From: an uncultured Anaerosacchariphilus sp.
Lineage (GTDB): Bacteria; Bacillota; Clostridia; Lachnospirales; Lachnospiraceae
Length of the DNA: 13,860 bases
Assembly: GCA_934402125.1 (NCBI GenBank)
Contig: CAKRTY010000010.1
Span: forward strand, 1-13,860
Direction of reading: 5' to 3'
Position numbers and translations under genes: made by a program. The notes under the pieces are model-generated. The model did no database searches, was not told where the DNA came from, and was given only the letters and a program-made list of their open reading frames with translations. Positions 1 to 7,339 of this stretch are shown piece after piece (position 1 is the stretch's first letter; each line of letters begins with the position of its first letter).

Positions 1-577
1 GATATACATTGCCGTCATGCTCGGTTCCTGCGATGGCTGTCTTGCGAAGCTCTTCCCAGGTAGTCGGAACCTTCAGGCCGTCCTTTTCCAGAATATTCAA
101 ATTCACAACCAATCCGCCTGTCTCGATATTGAACTCAAGCGGAACGCCGTACAGTTTTCCGTCATATTCCAGCGTTCCATAGGTCGGCGCGTAGGTCTCT
201 TCCTTCACCTGAGCCGCAAAATCATCCGGCATCGCCATTAGAGTACCATAAGGCGTAAAGTCCAGAGCCCAGCCGCCCCACAGCTCATAGATATCCGCTC
301 CGCCTTCTCCGTCAATCAGAGAGGTTTGAACCTTTGCCTCGAACTCATCATACGGAAAGGTCTCCATGGTAATTTCGATATTGTCATTTTCCGCTTCAAA
401 CGCAGCGATTGCGTCCTCATACGCCGCGTTCCAGGGCTCATTCTGATGGGCCCACATGGTCAGTTTAATTTTATCACCTGAGGAAGAACTGCTTTCCGCG
501 CTTCCGCCGCCTGAAGAACATCCCACTAAGGATACAACCATTGTCAAACCGAGTAACCAACTAATTGCTCTTTTCAT
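1..577 (-). CDS. Sugar ABC transporter substrate-binding lipoprotein (family 1), 5' part of gene
   Basis: The first 192 codons are present; the rest lies beyond the left edge, so no stop is visible. The protein begins MKRAISWLLGLTMVVSLVGC, a lipoprotein signal peptide with lipobox LVGC and lipidated Cys20, followed by a Ser/Gly-rich linker. Then comes KLTMWAHQNEPW, an early strand typical of extracellular sugar-binding proteins, and later TYGTLEYDGKLYGVPLEFN and VPTTWEEL, both typical of family 1 solute-binding proteins. It would sit on the outer face of the membrane and deliver an oligosaccharide to an ABC permease. GGAGG at 584-588, 6 nt from the ATG, supports the start. That site lies inside melA, whose stop codon falls 17 nt into this gene, so translation is probably coupled. 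Pairing with an alpha-galactosidase suggests an alpha-galactoside ligand such as melibiose or raffinose; this is inferred from context. Confidence 0.93.
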   Translation of the reverse strand, partial: MKRAISWLLGLTMVVSLVGCSSGGGSAESSSSSGDKIKLTMWAHQNEPWNAAYEDAIAAFEAENDNIEITMETFPYDEFEAKVQTSLIDGEGGADIYELWGGWALDFTPYGTLMAMPDDFAAQVKEETYAPTYGTLEYDGKLYGVPLEFNIETGGLVVNLNILEKDGLKVPTTWEELRKTAIAGTEHDGNVY

Positions 578-1916
578 GTACTGCCTCCATATCTATTTTG
601 AGAGATTTAAAGTAACCAAGGTAATCCGCGTTTTTATCCAACATTTCCTGTACCATATTCTGAATTTCATCCATGCTACACACTGCGCTTGTCAGTGGGT
701 CAAACAGAACCGCCTGGAATACCAGATTCGGATCTCCTTCAATCGCTGCTTTTACAGCCAGATCCTCAATCAACGCCGAGTTATTGATAAGTACTGCCAG
801 GTTGTCCGGAAGTGTAATCTGTTTAATCGGTGTGATACCGTCCTCAGTAGCCACTACCGGTACCTCTACGCATACGCCCTGCTTGATATTGGTGATGTAG
901 TTATGGTTCTTCAGGTTGCCGTTGAAGAAATAAGGTGTATGATCTCCGAAAATGGCATTAAAGATATTGGAAGCATACTCCTCACCGCGGTTCAGATCCA
1001 CCTCTCCGTTCTCCAGCCAGTCCTGATATTCCTTCTCCCAGGTATCCTCTCGTCCCAGATATTCATCCAAAATGTACGCATAAGCTCCCGGATTCCATCC
1101 GGTTCCGTGGGTACAGTACTTCTCAATCAGTTCCGGTCTCTTACGGAACCATGCCACATACTCGGAATTATGTCCGGACGACTCTGTATTGAAGTATCCC
1201 AGTTTCTTAAACATCTCGATGCGGACAGGCTCTTCATTTGCCACTTCTTCTCTTTGGATAGCCTTGTAGATATCCGGATACGCGTCCTTTCCATCTACCT
1301 TGAAATCCAGATAGAAAGCCTGATGATTGATGCCGGCGCAGGTATAACTTACTTTCTTGTCCTTTGCTCCTACCCACTCAGCGAGCATCTCCGCAGTACC
1401 CTGTACACTGTGGCAGAGTCCTGTAATATTCATACTGGACTGGGACTGCAGGTAGCTTACCAGCATGGCCATCGGATTGGTATAGTTCAGGATGACAGCA
1501 TTCGGGCAAACCTCTTCACAATCACGCACAATATCCAGCAGCACCGGTGCTGTTCTTAAGAATCGGAAGATTCCGGAAGGTCCGCGGGTATCGCCTACGC
1601 AGATATCTACATTGTACTTTTTCGGAATTTCGATATCATGTCTCCAGACCTCTACGCCGCCCTGCAGAATCGTAATCAGCACGCCATCCGCATCCTTCAG
1701 TGCTTCTCTGCGGTCCAGTGTTCCCTTTACCGTCGCCGGATAATGTCCTGCGTCCACGATCTTCTGCACACCCTTCACCGCGTACTCCAGACGCTTCGGA
1801 TTGATATCCATCAGCATCAGCTCCGCATCTTTGAATGCGTCAAAGGTAAGAATGTCTCTTACCAGATCCTTGGTAAAATCCAAAGATCCCGCACCTACAA
1901 ATGTAAACTTTCTCAT
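561..1916 (-). CDS. melA: Alpha-galactosidase, glycoside hydrolase family 4 (MelA-like)
   Basis: A 451-residue cytoplasmic enzyme that cleaves alpha-galactosides by the GH4 redox-elimination mechanism, which needs NAD+, a divalent metal (usually Mn2+) and reducing conditions. The dinucleotide-binding start FVGAGS is at residues 6-11. NYTNPMAM lies around 144-151. The metal-binding pair is Cys168 in CHSVQGTAE and His198 in CAGINHQAFYLD. MFKKLGYFNTESSGHNSEY and REYASNIFNAIFG follow the pattern of E. coli MelA closely, and the CHSV form fits the alpha-galactosidase branch better than the 6-phospho-glucosidase branches. Length is normal for the family. The start has GGAGG 8 nt upstream, and the putative operator abuts that site. 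It is first in its operon and overlaps the binding-protein gene. Lack of a signal peptide implies that intact galactosides are imported first. Assignment to GH4 is firm; exact substrate preference is inferred. Confidence 0.95.
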   Translation of the reverse strand: MRKFTFVGAGSLDFTKDLVRDILTFDAFKDAELMLMDINPKRLEYAVKGVQKIVDAGHYPATVKGTLDRREALKDADGVLITILQGGVEVWRHDIEIPKKYNVDICVGDTRGPSGIFRFLRTAPVLLDIVRDCEEVCPNAVILNYTNPMAMLVSYLQSQSSMNITGLCHSVQGTAEMLAEWVGAKDKKVSYTCAGINHQAFYLDFKVDGKDAYPDIYKAIQREEVANEEPVRIEMFKKLGYFNTESSGHNSEYVAWFRKRPELIEKYCTHGTGWNPGAYAYILDEYLGREDTWEKEYQDWLENGEVDLNRGEEYASNIFNAIFGDHTPYFFNGNLKNHNYITNIKQGVCVEVPVVATEDGITPIKQITLPDNLAVLINNSALIEDLAVKAAIEGDPNLVFQAVLFDPLTSAVCSMDEIQNMVQEMLDKNADYLGYFKSLKIDMEAVHEKSN

Positions 1917-1929
1917 TTTCGTCGCCTCC

Positions 1930-1940
1930 GTTTACTAAAC
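1930..1940. promoter_or_regulatory. Putative LacI-family operator, melA copy
   Basis: GTTTACTAAAC is an 11-bp palindrome with perfect 5-bp arms (GTTTA/TAAAC) and a single central base. Read on the minus strand it directly precedes the GGAGG of melA and lies roughly 25-35 nt downstream of the predicted transcription start, a position suited to blocking elongation or initiation. The identical 11 bases occur at 2136-2146 in front of the divergent regulator gene. Function as the regulator's binding site is inferred. Confidence 0.75.
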
Positions 1941-1969
1941 ATTTTACATTTGTTTATCTGTATGCACCC

Positions 1970-1998
1970 ATCATAATACACTTTTATTTATAATGCAA
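1970..1998 (-). promoter_or_regulatory. Predicted sigma-A promoter of melA
   Basis: On the minus strand TTGCAT (1993-1998) and TATGAT (1970-1975) are separated by exactly 17 nt in a very AT-rich stretch. The start point would fall near 1963, giving a leader of about 47 nt that contains the putative operator. Confidence 0.6.
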
Positions 1999-2106
1999 GT
2001 ATTTTTTACCAAATAATTTGCACTTTTGGTTTATATTTTACGTTATTTTTCCTATTTATTCCGTTTTTATATGATAATTTTTCGTCGGATTGTTTTTCTT
2101 TTTTCC

Positions 2107-2135
2107 TTTACAGCTTTTTACTTTCATGGTATAAT
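2107..2135 (+). promoter_or_regulatory. Predicted sigma-A promoter of the LacI-family regulator
   Basis: TTTACA (2107-2112), a 17-nt spacer and a perfect TATAAT (2130-2135). Transcription would begin near 2142, inside the palindrome at 2136-2146, so the regulator probably represses itself. This promoter also shows that the longer open frame starting at 2026 is not the real gene start. Confidence 0.8.
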
Positions 2136-2146
2136 GTTTACTAAAC
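2136..2146. promoter_or_regulatory. Putative LacI-family operator, regulator copy
   Basis: Exact second copy of GTTTACTAAAC. It begins immediately after the TATAAT box and covers the expected transcription start, then runs into AGGAGG. This is the classical place for autorepression. That both copies touch a promoter or ribosome site of the two divergent transcripts argues against coincidence. Confidence 0.75.
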
Positions 2147-2157
2147 AGGAGGAATTT

Positions 2158-3150
2158 ATGTCAAATATAAGAGAAGTTGCAAAAGCAGCAGGTGTTTCCA
2201 TTACATCTGTGTCTAAAATTTTATCCAACGATCCTGCCTTTCGCGCCACAGACGAGACCCGCGCGCGGGTTTTGGAGGCCGCCAGGACATTAAATTATCG
2301 ATATGCAGCCCGAAAGAATCAGATTCACATCGGCTGTATCATGTCTTTAACCTACAGCTATTCCGATCCCTATTTTAATGATATTCTGAATGGCATCCAG
2401 GCTTACTGTTCCACGCATAACGCAACCATCTCCCTGATCGTCAGTTACGCCCAGTGTCAGGAAATGAATGCCGGACTGGAAAAACAGCTTTCCGAACTGG
2501 ATGGCCTAATCATTACTGATCTGCCGGAAGAGCATCTGGATCTGATTGCCCGTTATCACACTAAAACTGTATTTGTCGATAACTTCGTGAACGGGTTCTG
2601 CAACGTAGGTTATAATGCCATCTATGCCAACCAGCTAATCATGGAGCATCTCCTCGACTGCGGTTATACACGAATCGCATATATCGGAGGTCCTTCTGAG
2701 CACAGTGATTTTCAATATACCTCGCGCATGATGGTTTTTCGGGAAGCCCTTCTAAAAAAAGGTATTCCCTTTGATCCGGAGCTTCTCTATGACTGTAACT
2801 GGAATTCCGAACTTTGTGCGGAGCAGGTGAAAGATCTTTTAACCAGACATCCGGATACGCAGGTCATCTTCGCCGGTTCCGACTCCCTGGCTATCGTAAT
2901 TCTGGCTCAGTTAAATAAAATGGGGCTCAAGTGTCCGGAGGATATCGGCGTTGTGGGCTGTAACGACATTGAGTTGGCACAGAATTTTACTCCGCCGCTT
3001 ACCACCCTGAAACTTCCCTCCGTGGAAATGGGAAAAAAGGCTGCGGAGGTTCTGATTCAGCAGATTAAAAACAATACCACGCTGAATCTTCAGATACTGC
3101 TTCCCGTAGAATTGAAGGTTCGAAAGTCTACCAGAAAAATTCTTAGCTAA
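2158..3150 (+). CDS. LacI/GalR-family transcriptional regulator of the galactoside module
   Basis: A 330-residue regulator. The N-terminal LacI-type helix-turn-helix is at about residues 3-24 (IREVAKAAGVSITSVSKIL), followed by a hinge region and a periplasmic-binding-protein-like effector domain (HIGCIMSLTYSYSDPYFNDI, YIGGPSEHSDF, IFAGSDSLAI, GVVGCNDIELAQNFTPPLTT). The last stretches match the usual LacI-family dimer and sugar-binding core. The ATG at 2158 has AGGAGG 5 nt upstream and follows a good promoter, so it is preferred to in-frame ATG codons upstream from 2026, which would translate the promoter itself. The recognition region SITSVSKIL departs slightly from the common xxTVSRVLN pattern, in line with an odd-length operator without the usual CG centre. 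It lies divergent to melA and probably represses melA, the binding-protein gene and itself, with a galactoside as likely inducer. Target and inducer are inferred from context. Confidence 0.93.
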   Translation: MSNIREVAKAAGVSITSVSKILSNDPAFRATDETRARVLEAARTLNYRYAARKNQIHIGCIMSLTYSYSDPYFNDILNGIQAYCSTHNATISLIVSYAQCQEMNAGLEKQLSELDGLIITDLPEEHLDLIARYHTKTVFVDNFVNGFCNVGYNAIYANQLIMEHLLDCGYTRIAYIGGPSEHSDFQYTSRMMVFREALLKKGIPFDPELLYDCNWNSELCAEQVKDLLTRHPDTQVIFAGSDSLAIVILAQLNKMGLKCPEDIGVVGCNDIELAQNFTPPLTTLKLPSVEMGKKAAEVLIQQIKNNTTLNLQILLPVELKVRKSTRKILS

Positions 3151-3152
3151 CG

Positions 3153-3184
3153 AAAAAACGGCGCTTGGTCAATGCCAGGCGCCG
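3153..3184. terminator. Bidirectional intrinsic terminator between the regulator and symporter genes
   Basis: A 10-bp stem, CGGCGCTTGG pairing with CCAGGCGCCG through one T-G wobble, with a 6-nt loop (3159-3184). On the minus strand the stem is followed at once by TTTTTT, making a strong terminator for the symporter gene that ends at 3208. On the plus strand the tract after the stem is interrupted (CTTTCCAATTTTCC), so it is weaker for the regulator. Confidence 0.85.
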
Positions 3185-3207
3185 CTTTCCAATTTTCCTG
3201 TTTTTCT

Positions 3208-4560
3208 TTATTTCTTTCCATACTTTTTACTGATTCCCACGACCACGCCGCTTAAGGCAAGGAGCGCCATGGCGTTCGGGATCACCATCAGGCCGTTGAA
3301 GAAGTCCGCCAGCTCCCACACCAGATCCACCTTCAGGGTAGAACCTACGATAATAAAGGCTACTACGATTATGGAGGATACCTTTACGGCCTTCTTGCCG
3401 AACAGGTACTGTACGTTGATCTGTCCGAAGAAATGCCAGCTTAAGACCGTAGAGAAGGCAAAGAACAAAAGGCAGATGGCTACGAAGATATCTCCGAAGC
3501 TTCCGAAGCCCCGCATAAACGCTTCCTGGGTCAGGGCGATACCGCCCTTGCCGGAATCCATGGCTCCGGTGGTCAGCACAGAAAATACCGTCAGGTTCAG
3601 TACGATAAAGGTATCGATGAACACGCTGATCATAGCCGTCAGTCCCTGCTCGTGGGGATTCTTCGCTGCCGCTCTCGCATGGGCGTGGGGTGTGGAACCC
3701 ATACCGGCCTCATTGGAGAACAAGCCCCGGGCCACGCCATAACGGATAGCTTCCCGAACCGTGATACCGGCAGCGCCGCCGACCACTGCGGACGGACGAA
3801 AGGCTCCTACGAAAATCATTCGGAAAGCCTCCGGAAGCGCTGTGATATTCATGCCAATCAGAACCAGACTTCCCACAATATAGATTCCTGCCATAAACGG
3901 CACAATTTTTTCTACCACTGCCGCCAGTCTGGTGGTTCCACCCACAAAGATAAAGGCTGCGACCACTGCCAGCAGGATTCCCACCGCTACCGGCGGGATA
4001 TTGATATTCCGGGATTCAAAGACGCCGGAAAATGCGGCGCCGATGGAATTGGACTGCACCATATTCCCCATAAAGCCAAGGGCCAGAACAATAAATACCG
4101 CGAAAATCACGGCCAGAACCCGTCCGAAGGTTCCCTGAAAGGCCTGCTGGATATAGTAGACCGGGCCTCCGGTCACTTCCCCATCTTTCTTTGTCTTATA
4201 TTCCTGGGCCAACGTTGCCTCGCCGTAGATCGTTGCCATTCCAAAGAAGGCGCTGACCCACATCCAGAAGATCGCGCCCGGGCCTCCGGAAATCAGCGCC
4301 GTAGCCGCGCCGGTCAGGTTGCCGGTACCTACCTGGGCCGCTATGGCCGTAGCCAGAGACTGGAAGGGCGTCATTTCTCCCTCTTTCCGCTCCCCGCCGG
4401 CTGCTTTAAAGTGTCCGAAAACCAGGCGGCAGCCCTCTCCGAACTTCCGTACCTGAATAAACCGCAGACGAATCGTAAAAAAGATTCCCGTACCGCACAG
4501 GATGACGAGCAAAATCAAGCCCCACATCCATTCATTTACTGCTTTCACAAATTCCAACAT
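3208..4560 (-). CDS. Sodium:alanine/glycine symporter (AGCS family)
   Basis: A 450-residue polytopic inner-membrane protein that imports small neutral amino acids with Na+. The family signature GGPGAIFWMWVSAFFG is at residues 92-107. Other AGCS hallmarks are TPFQSLATAIAAQVGTGN (64-81), GEVTGGPVYYIQQ, ARGLFSNEAGMGSTPHAHA and FAFSTVLSWHFFGQ. Many hydrophobic helices are evident, starting with residues 13-30. Length is normal for the family. The ATG at 4558-4560 is preceded by a GAGAGGG-type ribosome site. The gene is monocistronic, with its own promoter, a glycine-riboswitch leader and a terminator at each end of the unit. The riboswitch points to glycine as a physiological substrate rather than alanine alone; that is inferred from the regulation, since the protein family transports both. 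Confidence 0.95.
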   Translation of the reverse strand: MLEFVKAVNEWMWGLILLVILCGTGIFFTIRLRFIQVRKFGEGCRLVFGHFKAAGGERKEGEMTPFQSLATAIAAQVGTGNLTGAATALISGGPGAIFWMWVSAFFGMATIYGEATLAQEYKTKKDGEVTGGPVYYIQQAFQGTFGRVLAVIFAVFIVLALGFMGNMVQSNSIGAAFSGVFESRNINIPPVAVGILLAVVAAFIFVGGTTRLAAVVEKIVPFMAGIYIVGSLVLIGMNITALPEAFRMIFVGAFRPSAVVGGAAGITVREAIRYGVARGLFSNEAGMGSTPHAHARAAAKNPHEQGLTAMISVFIDTFIVLNLTVFSVLTTGAMDSGKGGIALTQEAFMRGFGSFGDIFVAICLLFFAFSTVLSWHFFGQINVQYLFGKKAVKVSSIIVVAFIIVGSTLKVDLVWELADFFNGLMVIPNAMALLALSGVVVGISKKYGKK

Positions 4561-4621
4561 CGCTTTTCCCTCTCTTTTGTATATATTTTGCTGCGCACCG
4601 GTAGTTTCCCCGATTTTTGCG

Positions 4622-4653
4622 CAAAAATAAGAGCTGATTTTTCAATCAGCCCT
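4622..4653 (-). terminator. Riboswitch expression-platform terminator
   Basis: On the minus-strand transcript AGGGCUGAUU pairs with AAUCAGCUCU (one G-U) across a GAAA tetraloop, then UAUUUUUG follows. This is a compact GNRA-capped intrinsic terminator between the aptamer and the symporter start codon, about 60 nt before the ATG, and is the obvious switch element. I could not identify a clear anti-terminator pairing by eye, so the sign of control (on or off with glycine) is left open. Confidence 0.8.
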
Positions 4654-4679
4654 CCAAAGAGTAGAACATTCGCTTTTGT

Positions 4680-4775
4680 AAGCCCTGTCCTTTTGCCTGA
4701 GAGATAGACAGACGGTTTTCCTTTTCCATCTGCGTTACACCTTCGGCGCTCATTTTCTGAGACTCTCCAGAGTTC
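4680..4775 (-). promoter_or_regulatory. Glycine riboswitch, apparently single aptamer
   Basis: Read on the minus strand the leader carries the conserved glycine-aptamer pieces in order: CUCUGGAGAG (P1 and following core), GCGCCGAAGGUGUAACGC, a P3b-like hairpin CAGAUGG/CCGUCUG, then CUCUCAGGCAAAAGGACAG and the closing P1 strand GGGCU. Most glycine riboswitches have two aptamers; only one full copy is present here. A small hairpin GUCGA/UCGAC at 4776-4795, immediately 5' of the aptamer, could be the ghost aptamer of a singlet riboswitch. The 3' flank down to the terminator at 4653 is the alternative location. The two short open frames that cross this region are not genes. Confidence 0.9.
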
Positions 4776-4802
4776 GTCGACTTGTGTTTTTCGACAGTAC
4801 GT

Positions 4803-4831
4803 ACTATAACACACTTTTGTCCGTCTGACAA
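4803..4831 (-). promoter_or_regulatory. Predicted sigma-A promoter of the riboswitch-symporter unit
   Basis: Minus-strand TTGTCA (4826-4831), a 17-nt spacer and TATAGT (4803-4808). The start site would be near 4796, just before the leader hairpin and aptamer. The -35 box is only about 30 nt past the stop of the preceding LuxR-type gene, and I see no strong terminator between them, so some read-through from that gene into the riboswitch is possible. Confidence 0.8.
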
Positions 4832-4860
4832 GGACTCTCTGGAAATTTTTACATATTTTT

Positions 4861-7215
4861 TTATATCAGCCACAATTTTTTTGCTGCTGTCTTCGCCTCC
4901 AGGCGCCGGCTGACACCCAGCTTGCCCAGAATATGGCTCACATGGGTTTTCACGGTACTCAGCTTGATGTTCATGATTTCCCCGATTTCCGCATTGCTTT
5001 TATCCGCGCAGATCAGGCGCAGGATCTGAAGCTCCGTACCCGTCAGCGCAGCGGAAAGGGAACGTTCCGGCTGCAGAAATAAAGGATAAAGGGAAGCCTG
5101 CGCCCGGACATCCCGCAGAAGCTTCTGCCGCCATTTTTCGCTGCCGCCGATATAGCCAAGCTCCTCCAGGAGCGGCAGCACAGCCGCCCCGTACCCGCTG
5201 ACTGTACGGATAAAGCCGTATTTTGCCGCCGTATCCAGGGCCTTCGTCAGGATCTCCTTCCATACAGCGTCCTTTTTCCGGTAATAGGCCAGCGCCTGCA
5301 GGATATGCAGATGAATTCCGTCTATCTGCCGACTGCAGGCCTGACAATAGGTTTCCATCGGGGCAAGCGTCAAAAGAACCGCATCCAGCCGATCCTGGGC
5401 CAGCTCTACCATCGCCTGGGTCAGATAGCGATACCGCTTCATCACATGGAAGCACAACGGAGCGCGCGGCGCGCCAATCCGGTACCAGTCGTCTGCCTCG
5501 TCCATTGCTCCCCGGTACAGCGCAATCCGGCAGAGCAGTCCATTGATATTGGCGCGGAAGCGTGTCTGTCCGTTGTCCAGAAACCGCTTTTTCAGATCCT
5601 CTACCGTTCTTTTCGCTTCCTCTGCCTGACCTGCCGCCAGCTGACTGCGGGCCAGCAGCCCGGTAAGGGCGAATTCTATATCCGGCGTACCGTTGCGCTG
5701 AATCTCCCCTATCCGGGATATCAGGGACAACAGCCGACGGCTGATATCCTCCCCCTTTTCAAATTTGCTCTCGGCAATGGCGCAGTCCGCCAGTCCGACC
5801 CCGTCACGGCCCAGGATCGTTTCCACCGGCAGCCGCATGGTCCGGTACAGCAGATCGTCTTTTTTGCTCCATTCCGAAAAATCCTTACCGCCGTTCATGA
5901 TACTGGGCAACGTACTGGTCACAGAAAAGGGTGTCAGGGTAATCTCTTTTTCCGTAAGCAGACGGAAAACAGCCGGAATCGTCTCCAGCATTCCCTCTGT
6001 CCCCCTCTGCGGTAGCGCGATATCCAGCCATGCCATACGGCTTCGCGCCTGACGTCCCGCGCCGTCTCGGCGATCGCAGTGTTCCGCAAACTGTCTCAGT
6101 TCCCCGTACCAGCGTTCCGATTTCTCATAATCCCCCTCCAGCGCGCAGAGCATACTCATTCCCTGCATAAGAGATGGAGAGGCGAGAATTTCCTTCTCCG
6201 GAAGGCTGTGGTAATATTTTTTCATCTTGCTGTAATGACCCATGCCCGGGTGCAGCTCCGCTCCGCGGATCAGAAGTTCTGACACCCTGGAATGATCTCC
6301 GCTCCTTGTATAGCATTCCAGCGCGTGGGAATAATCTTCCTTCCATTCGTAATACATTCCGCCCCTGCTGTAAATAGAACGGCACTTTTCCTCTGTGTAT
6401 TCCCGCTCCATCTCCCACAACAGAAACTTCCGGAACTGAGGCCAGAAACGGAACCTGGAGATGCCGTCGTAGCGCAGCATGGTCGTATGGCTCTGCAGCC
6501 AGCCCAGCACCTCTCCCGCGTGGGGATCTCCGCTAATCATGCGGGCCATCTCCATATCAAAGCGCTCAAAGGGCGCCATTTCCAACAGGAAACGGCGTAC
6601 AGGCAGATCGAAGGGGCGGTATACAGCCGCTTCGAAATAGCGAAAGACCTCCCGGTAAGCCTGTGTCACCAGCCCGGGACCATAGGGCCGTCCTCCGGCC
6701 AGCAGTCTGGCTGTCAGCTCCACACCTAAGGGATAACCGATGGATTTTTTCAGGATATCACTGACTTCTGTGTCCGTCATCTCTACTTTGTGTCTCCGGA
6801 ACAGTTCCCGGATATCCTCCCGGTCAAACAGAAGAGCGTCTGCATCCACCACGGTCATCAGTCCCGTATAGCCAAAGGCCATCAGACAGCCCGGCACCAC
6901 GCCTCTGGATAACAGCACAAAACGCCGTTCTGTGTCTTTGCGGATCCTTTCACATAGCTTCTTCTGATTTTCCTCCTGCATCAGATGAAAATCATCTATT
7001 AGAAGAATTTCCCAGTTTTTGTCATTTTCTATCGCTTCAAACTCCGGCTTTTCCGCCTGCATCCGACGGACCTTCCGGTTTTTCAGCAGTTCCTCTGCCA
7101 CAGCTGTCTTTCCAAAGCCACAGGGCGCGCTGAGGAAAAAGATTCTTCCCTGTTTCATGCTGTTTTCAAACTGCAGCGCCACGGTCGGCTTTATGACAAT
7201 CCTGCTTTCTTCCAT
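4861..7215 (-). CDS. MalT-like LuxR-family transcriptional regulator (STAND-type ATPase)
   Basis: A large 784-residue regulator with three parts. The N-terminal P-loop ATPase has Walker A APCGFGKT at residues 30-37 and Walker B ILLIDD at 70-75. The long middle region, roughly 200-700, is helical and TPR-like, as in MalT-type signal sensors (for example the YSHALECYTRSGD and GDYEKSERWYGELRQFAE segments). The C-terminal LuxR helix-turn-helix is at about 724-784 (LTGTELQILRLICADKSNAEIGE, then STVKTHVSHILGKLGV). Family members act as ATP- and ligand-dependent activators. I chose the ATG at 7213-7215, which has a GAGAGGG site 8 nt upstream; a longer frame starting at 7260 would overlap the -10 region of its predicted promoter. 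The gene is divergent from the phosphofructokinase gene and lies just upstream of, and co-directional with, the symporter unit. Its target and ligand are not shown by the sequence. Confidence 0.92.
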   Translation of the reverse strand: MEESRIVIKPTVALQFENSMKQGRIFFLSAPCGFGKTAVAEELLKNRKVRRMQAEKPEFEAIENDKNWEILLIDDFHLMQEENQKKLCERIRKDTERRFVLLSRGVVPGCLMAFGYTGLMTVVDADALLFDREDIRELFRRHKVEMTDTEVSDILKKSIGYPLGVELTARLLAGGRPYGPGLVTQAYREVFRYFEAAVYRPFDLPVRRFLLEMAPFERFDMEMARMISGDPHAGEVLGWLQSHTTMLRYDGISRFRFWPQFRKFLLWEMEREYTEEKCRSIYSRGGMYYEWKEDYSHALECYTRSGDHSRVSELLIRGAELHPGMGHYSKMKKYYHSLPEKEILASPSLMQGMSMLCALEGDYEKSERWYGELRQFAEHCDRRDGAGRQARSRMAWLDIALPQRGTEGMLETIPAVFRLLTEKEITLTPFSVTSTLPSIMNGGKDFSEWSKKDDLLYRTMRLPVETILGRDGVGLADCAIAESKFEKGEDISRRLLSLISRIGEIQRNGTPDIEFALTGLLARSQLAAGQAEEAKRTVEDLKKRFLDNGQTRFRANINGLLCRIALYRGAMDEADDWYRIGAPRAPLCFHVMKRYRYLTQAMVELAQDRLDAVLLTLAPMETYCQACSRQIDGIHLHILQALAYYRKKDAVWKEILTKALDTAAKYGFIRTVSGYGAAVLPLLEELGYIGGSEKWRQKLLRDVRAQASLYPLFLQPERSLSAALTGTELQILRLICADKSNAEIGEIMNIKLSTVKTHVSHILGKLGVSRRLEAKTAAKKLWLI

Positions 7216-7250
7216 CCCAATCACCCTCTCTGTGAATCTCTTCTGTCTAA

Positions 7251-7279
7251 ATAATACCAATTTCCCCGACTTCTGTAAA
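7251..7279 (-). promoter_or_regulatory. Predicted sigma-A promoter of the LuxR-type regulator
   Basis: Minus-strand TTTACA (7274-7279), a 17-nt spacer and TATTAT (7251-7256), about 35 nt before the chosen start codon. Confidence 0.7.
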
Positions 7280-7295
7280 TCATACCGGCGTATGA
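7280..7295. repeat. Inverted repeat TCATAC-N4-GTATGA between divergent promoters
   Basis: Perfect 6-bp arms around CGGC, touching the -35 box of the LuxR-type gene and about 45 bp from the -35 box of the phosphofructokinase gene. It has the size and position of a transcription-factor site; the adjacent LuxR-type protein is one candidate binder. Function is inferred from position only. Confidence 0.45.
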
Positions 7296-7339
7296 ATTTT
7301 AATTTCTCCCGCTTTTGCTTACTTTTTTCCCTGTACTTG

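Noticed and set aside
456..1559. Plus-strand 367-codon open frame opposite melA
   Set aside because: It lies antisense to a clear GH4 gene, has no recognisable domain and no ribosome site.
1941..2106. Catabolite-repression (cre) site in the melA-lacI gap
   Set aside because: No 14-bp stretch fits the cre consensus; the best candidate around 1951-1966 lacks the CG centre.
2026..2157. N-terminal extension of the LacI-type regulator from an ATG at 2026
   Set aside because: It would translate the TTTACA-TATAAT promoter and the operator. The ATG at 2158 has AGGAGG and starts exactly at the LacI helix-turn-helix.
3652..4707. Plus-strand 351-codon open frame opposite the symporter gene
   Set aside because: It is His/Arg/Gly-rich and non-globular in look, antisense to a firm AGCS gene and running into the riboswitch.
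4545..4873. Two short minus-strand open frames (about 75-90 codons) upstream of the symporter
   Set aside because: They cross the riboswitch and its terminator; the sequence is explained by RNA structure, not coding.
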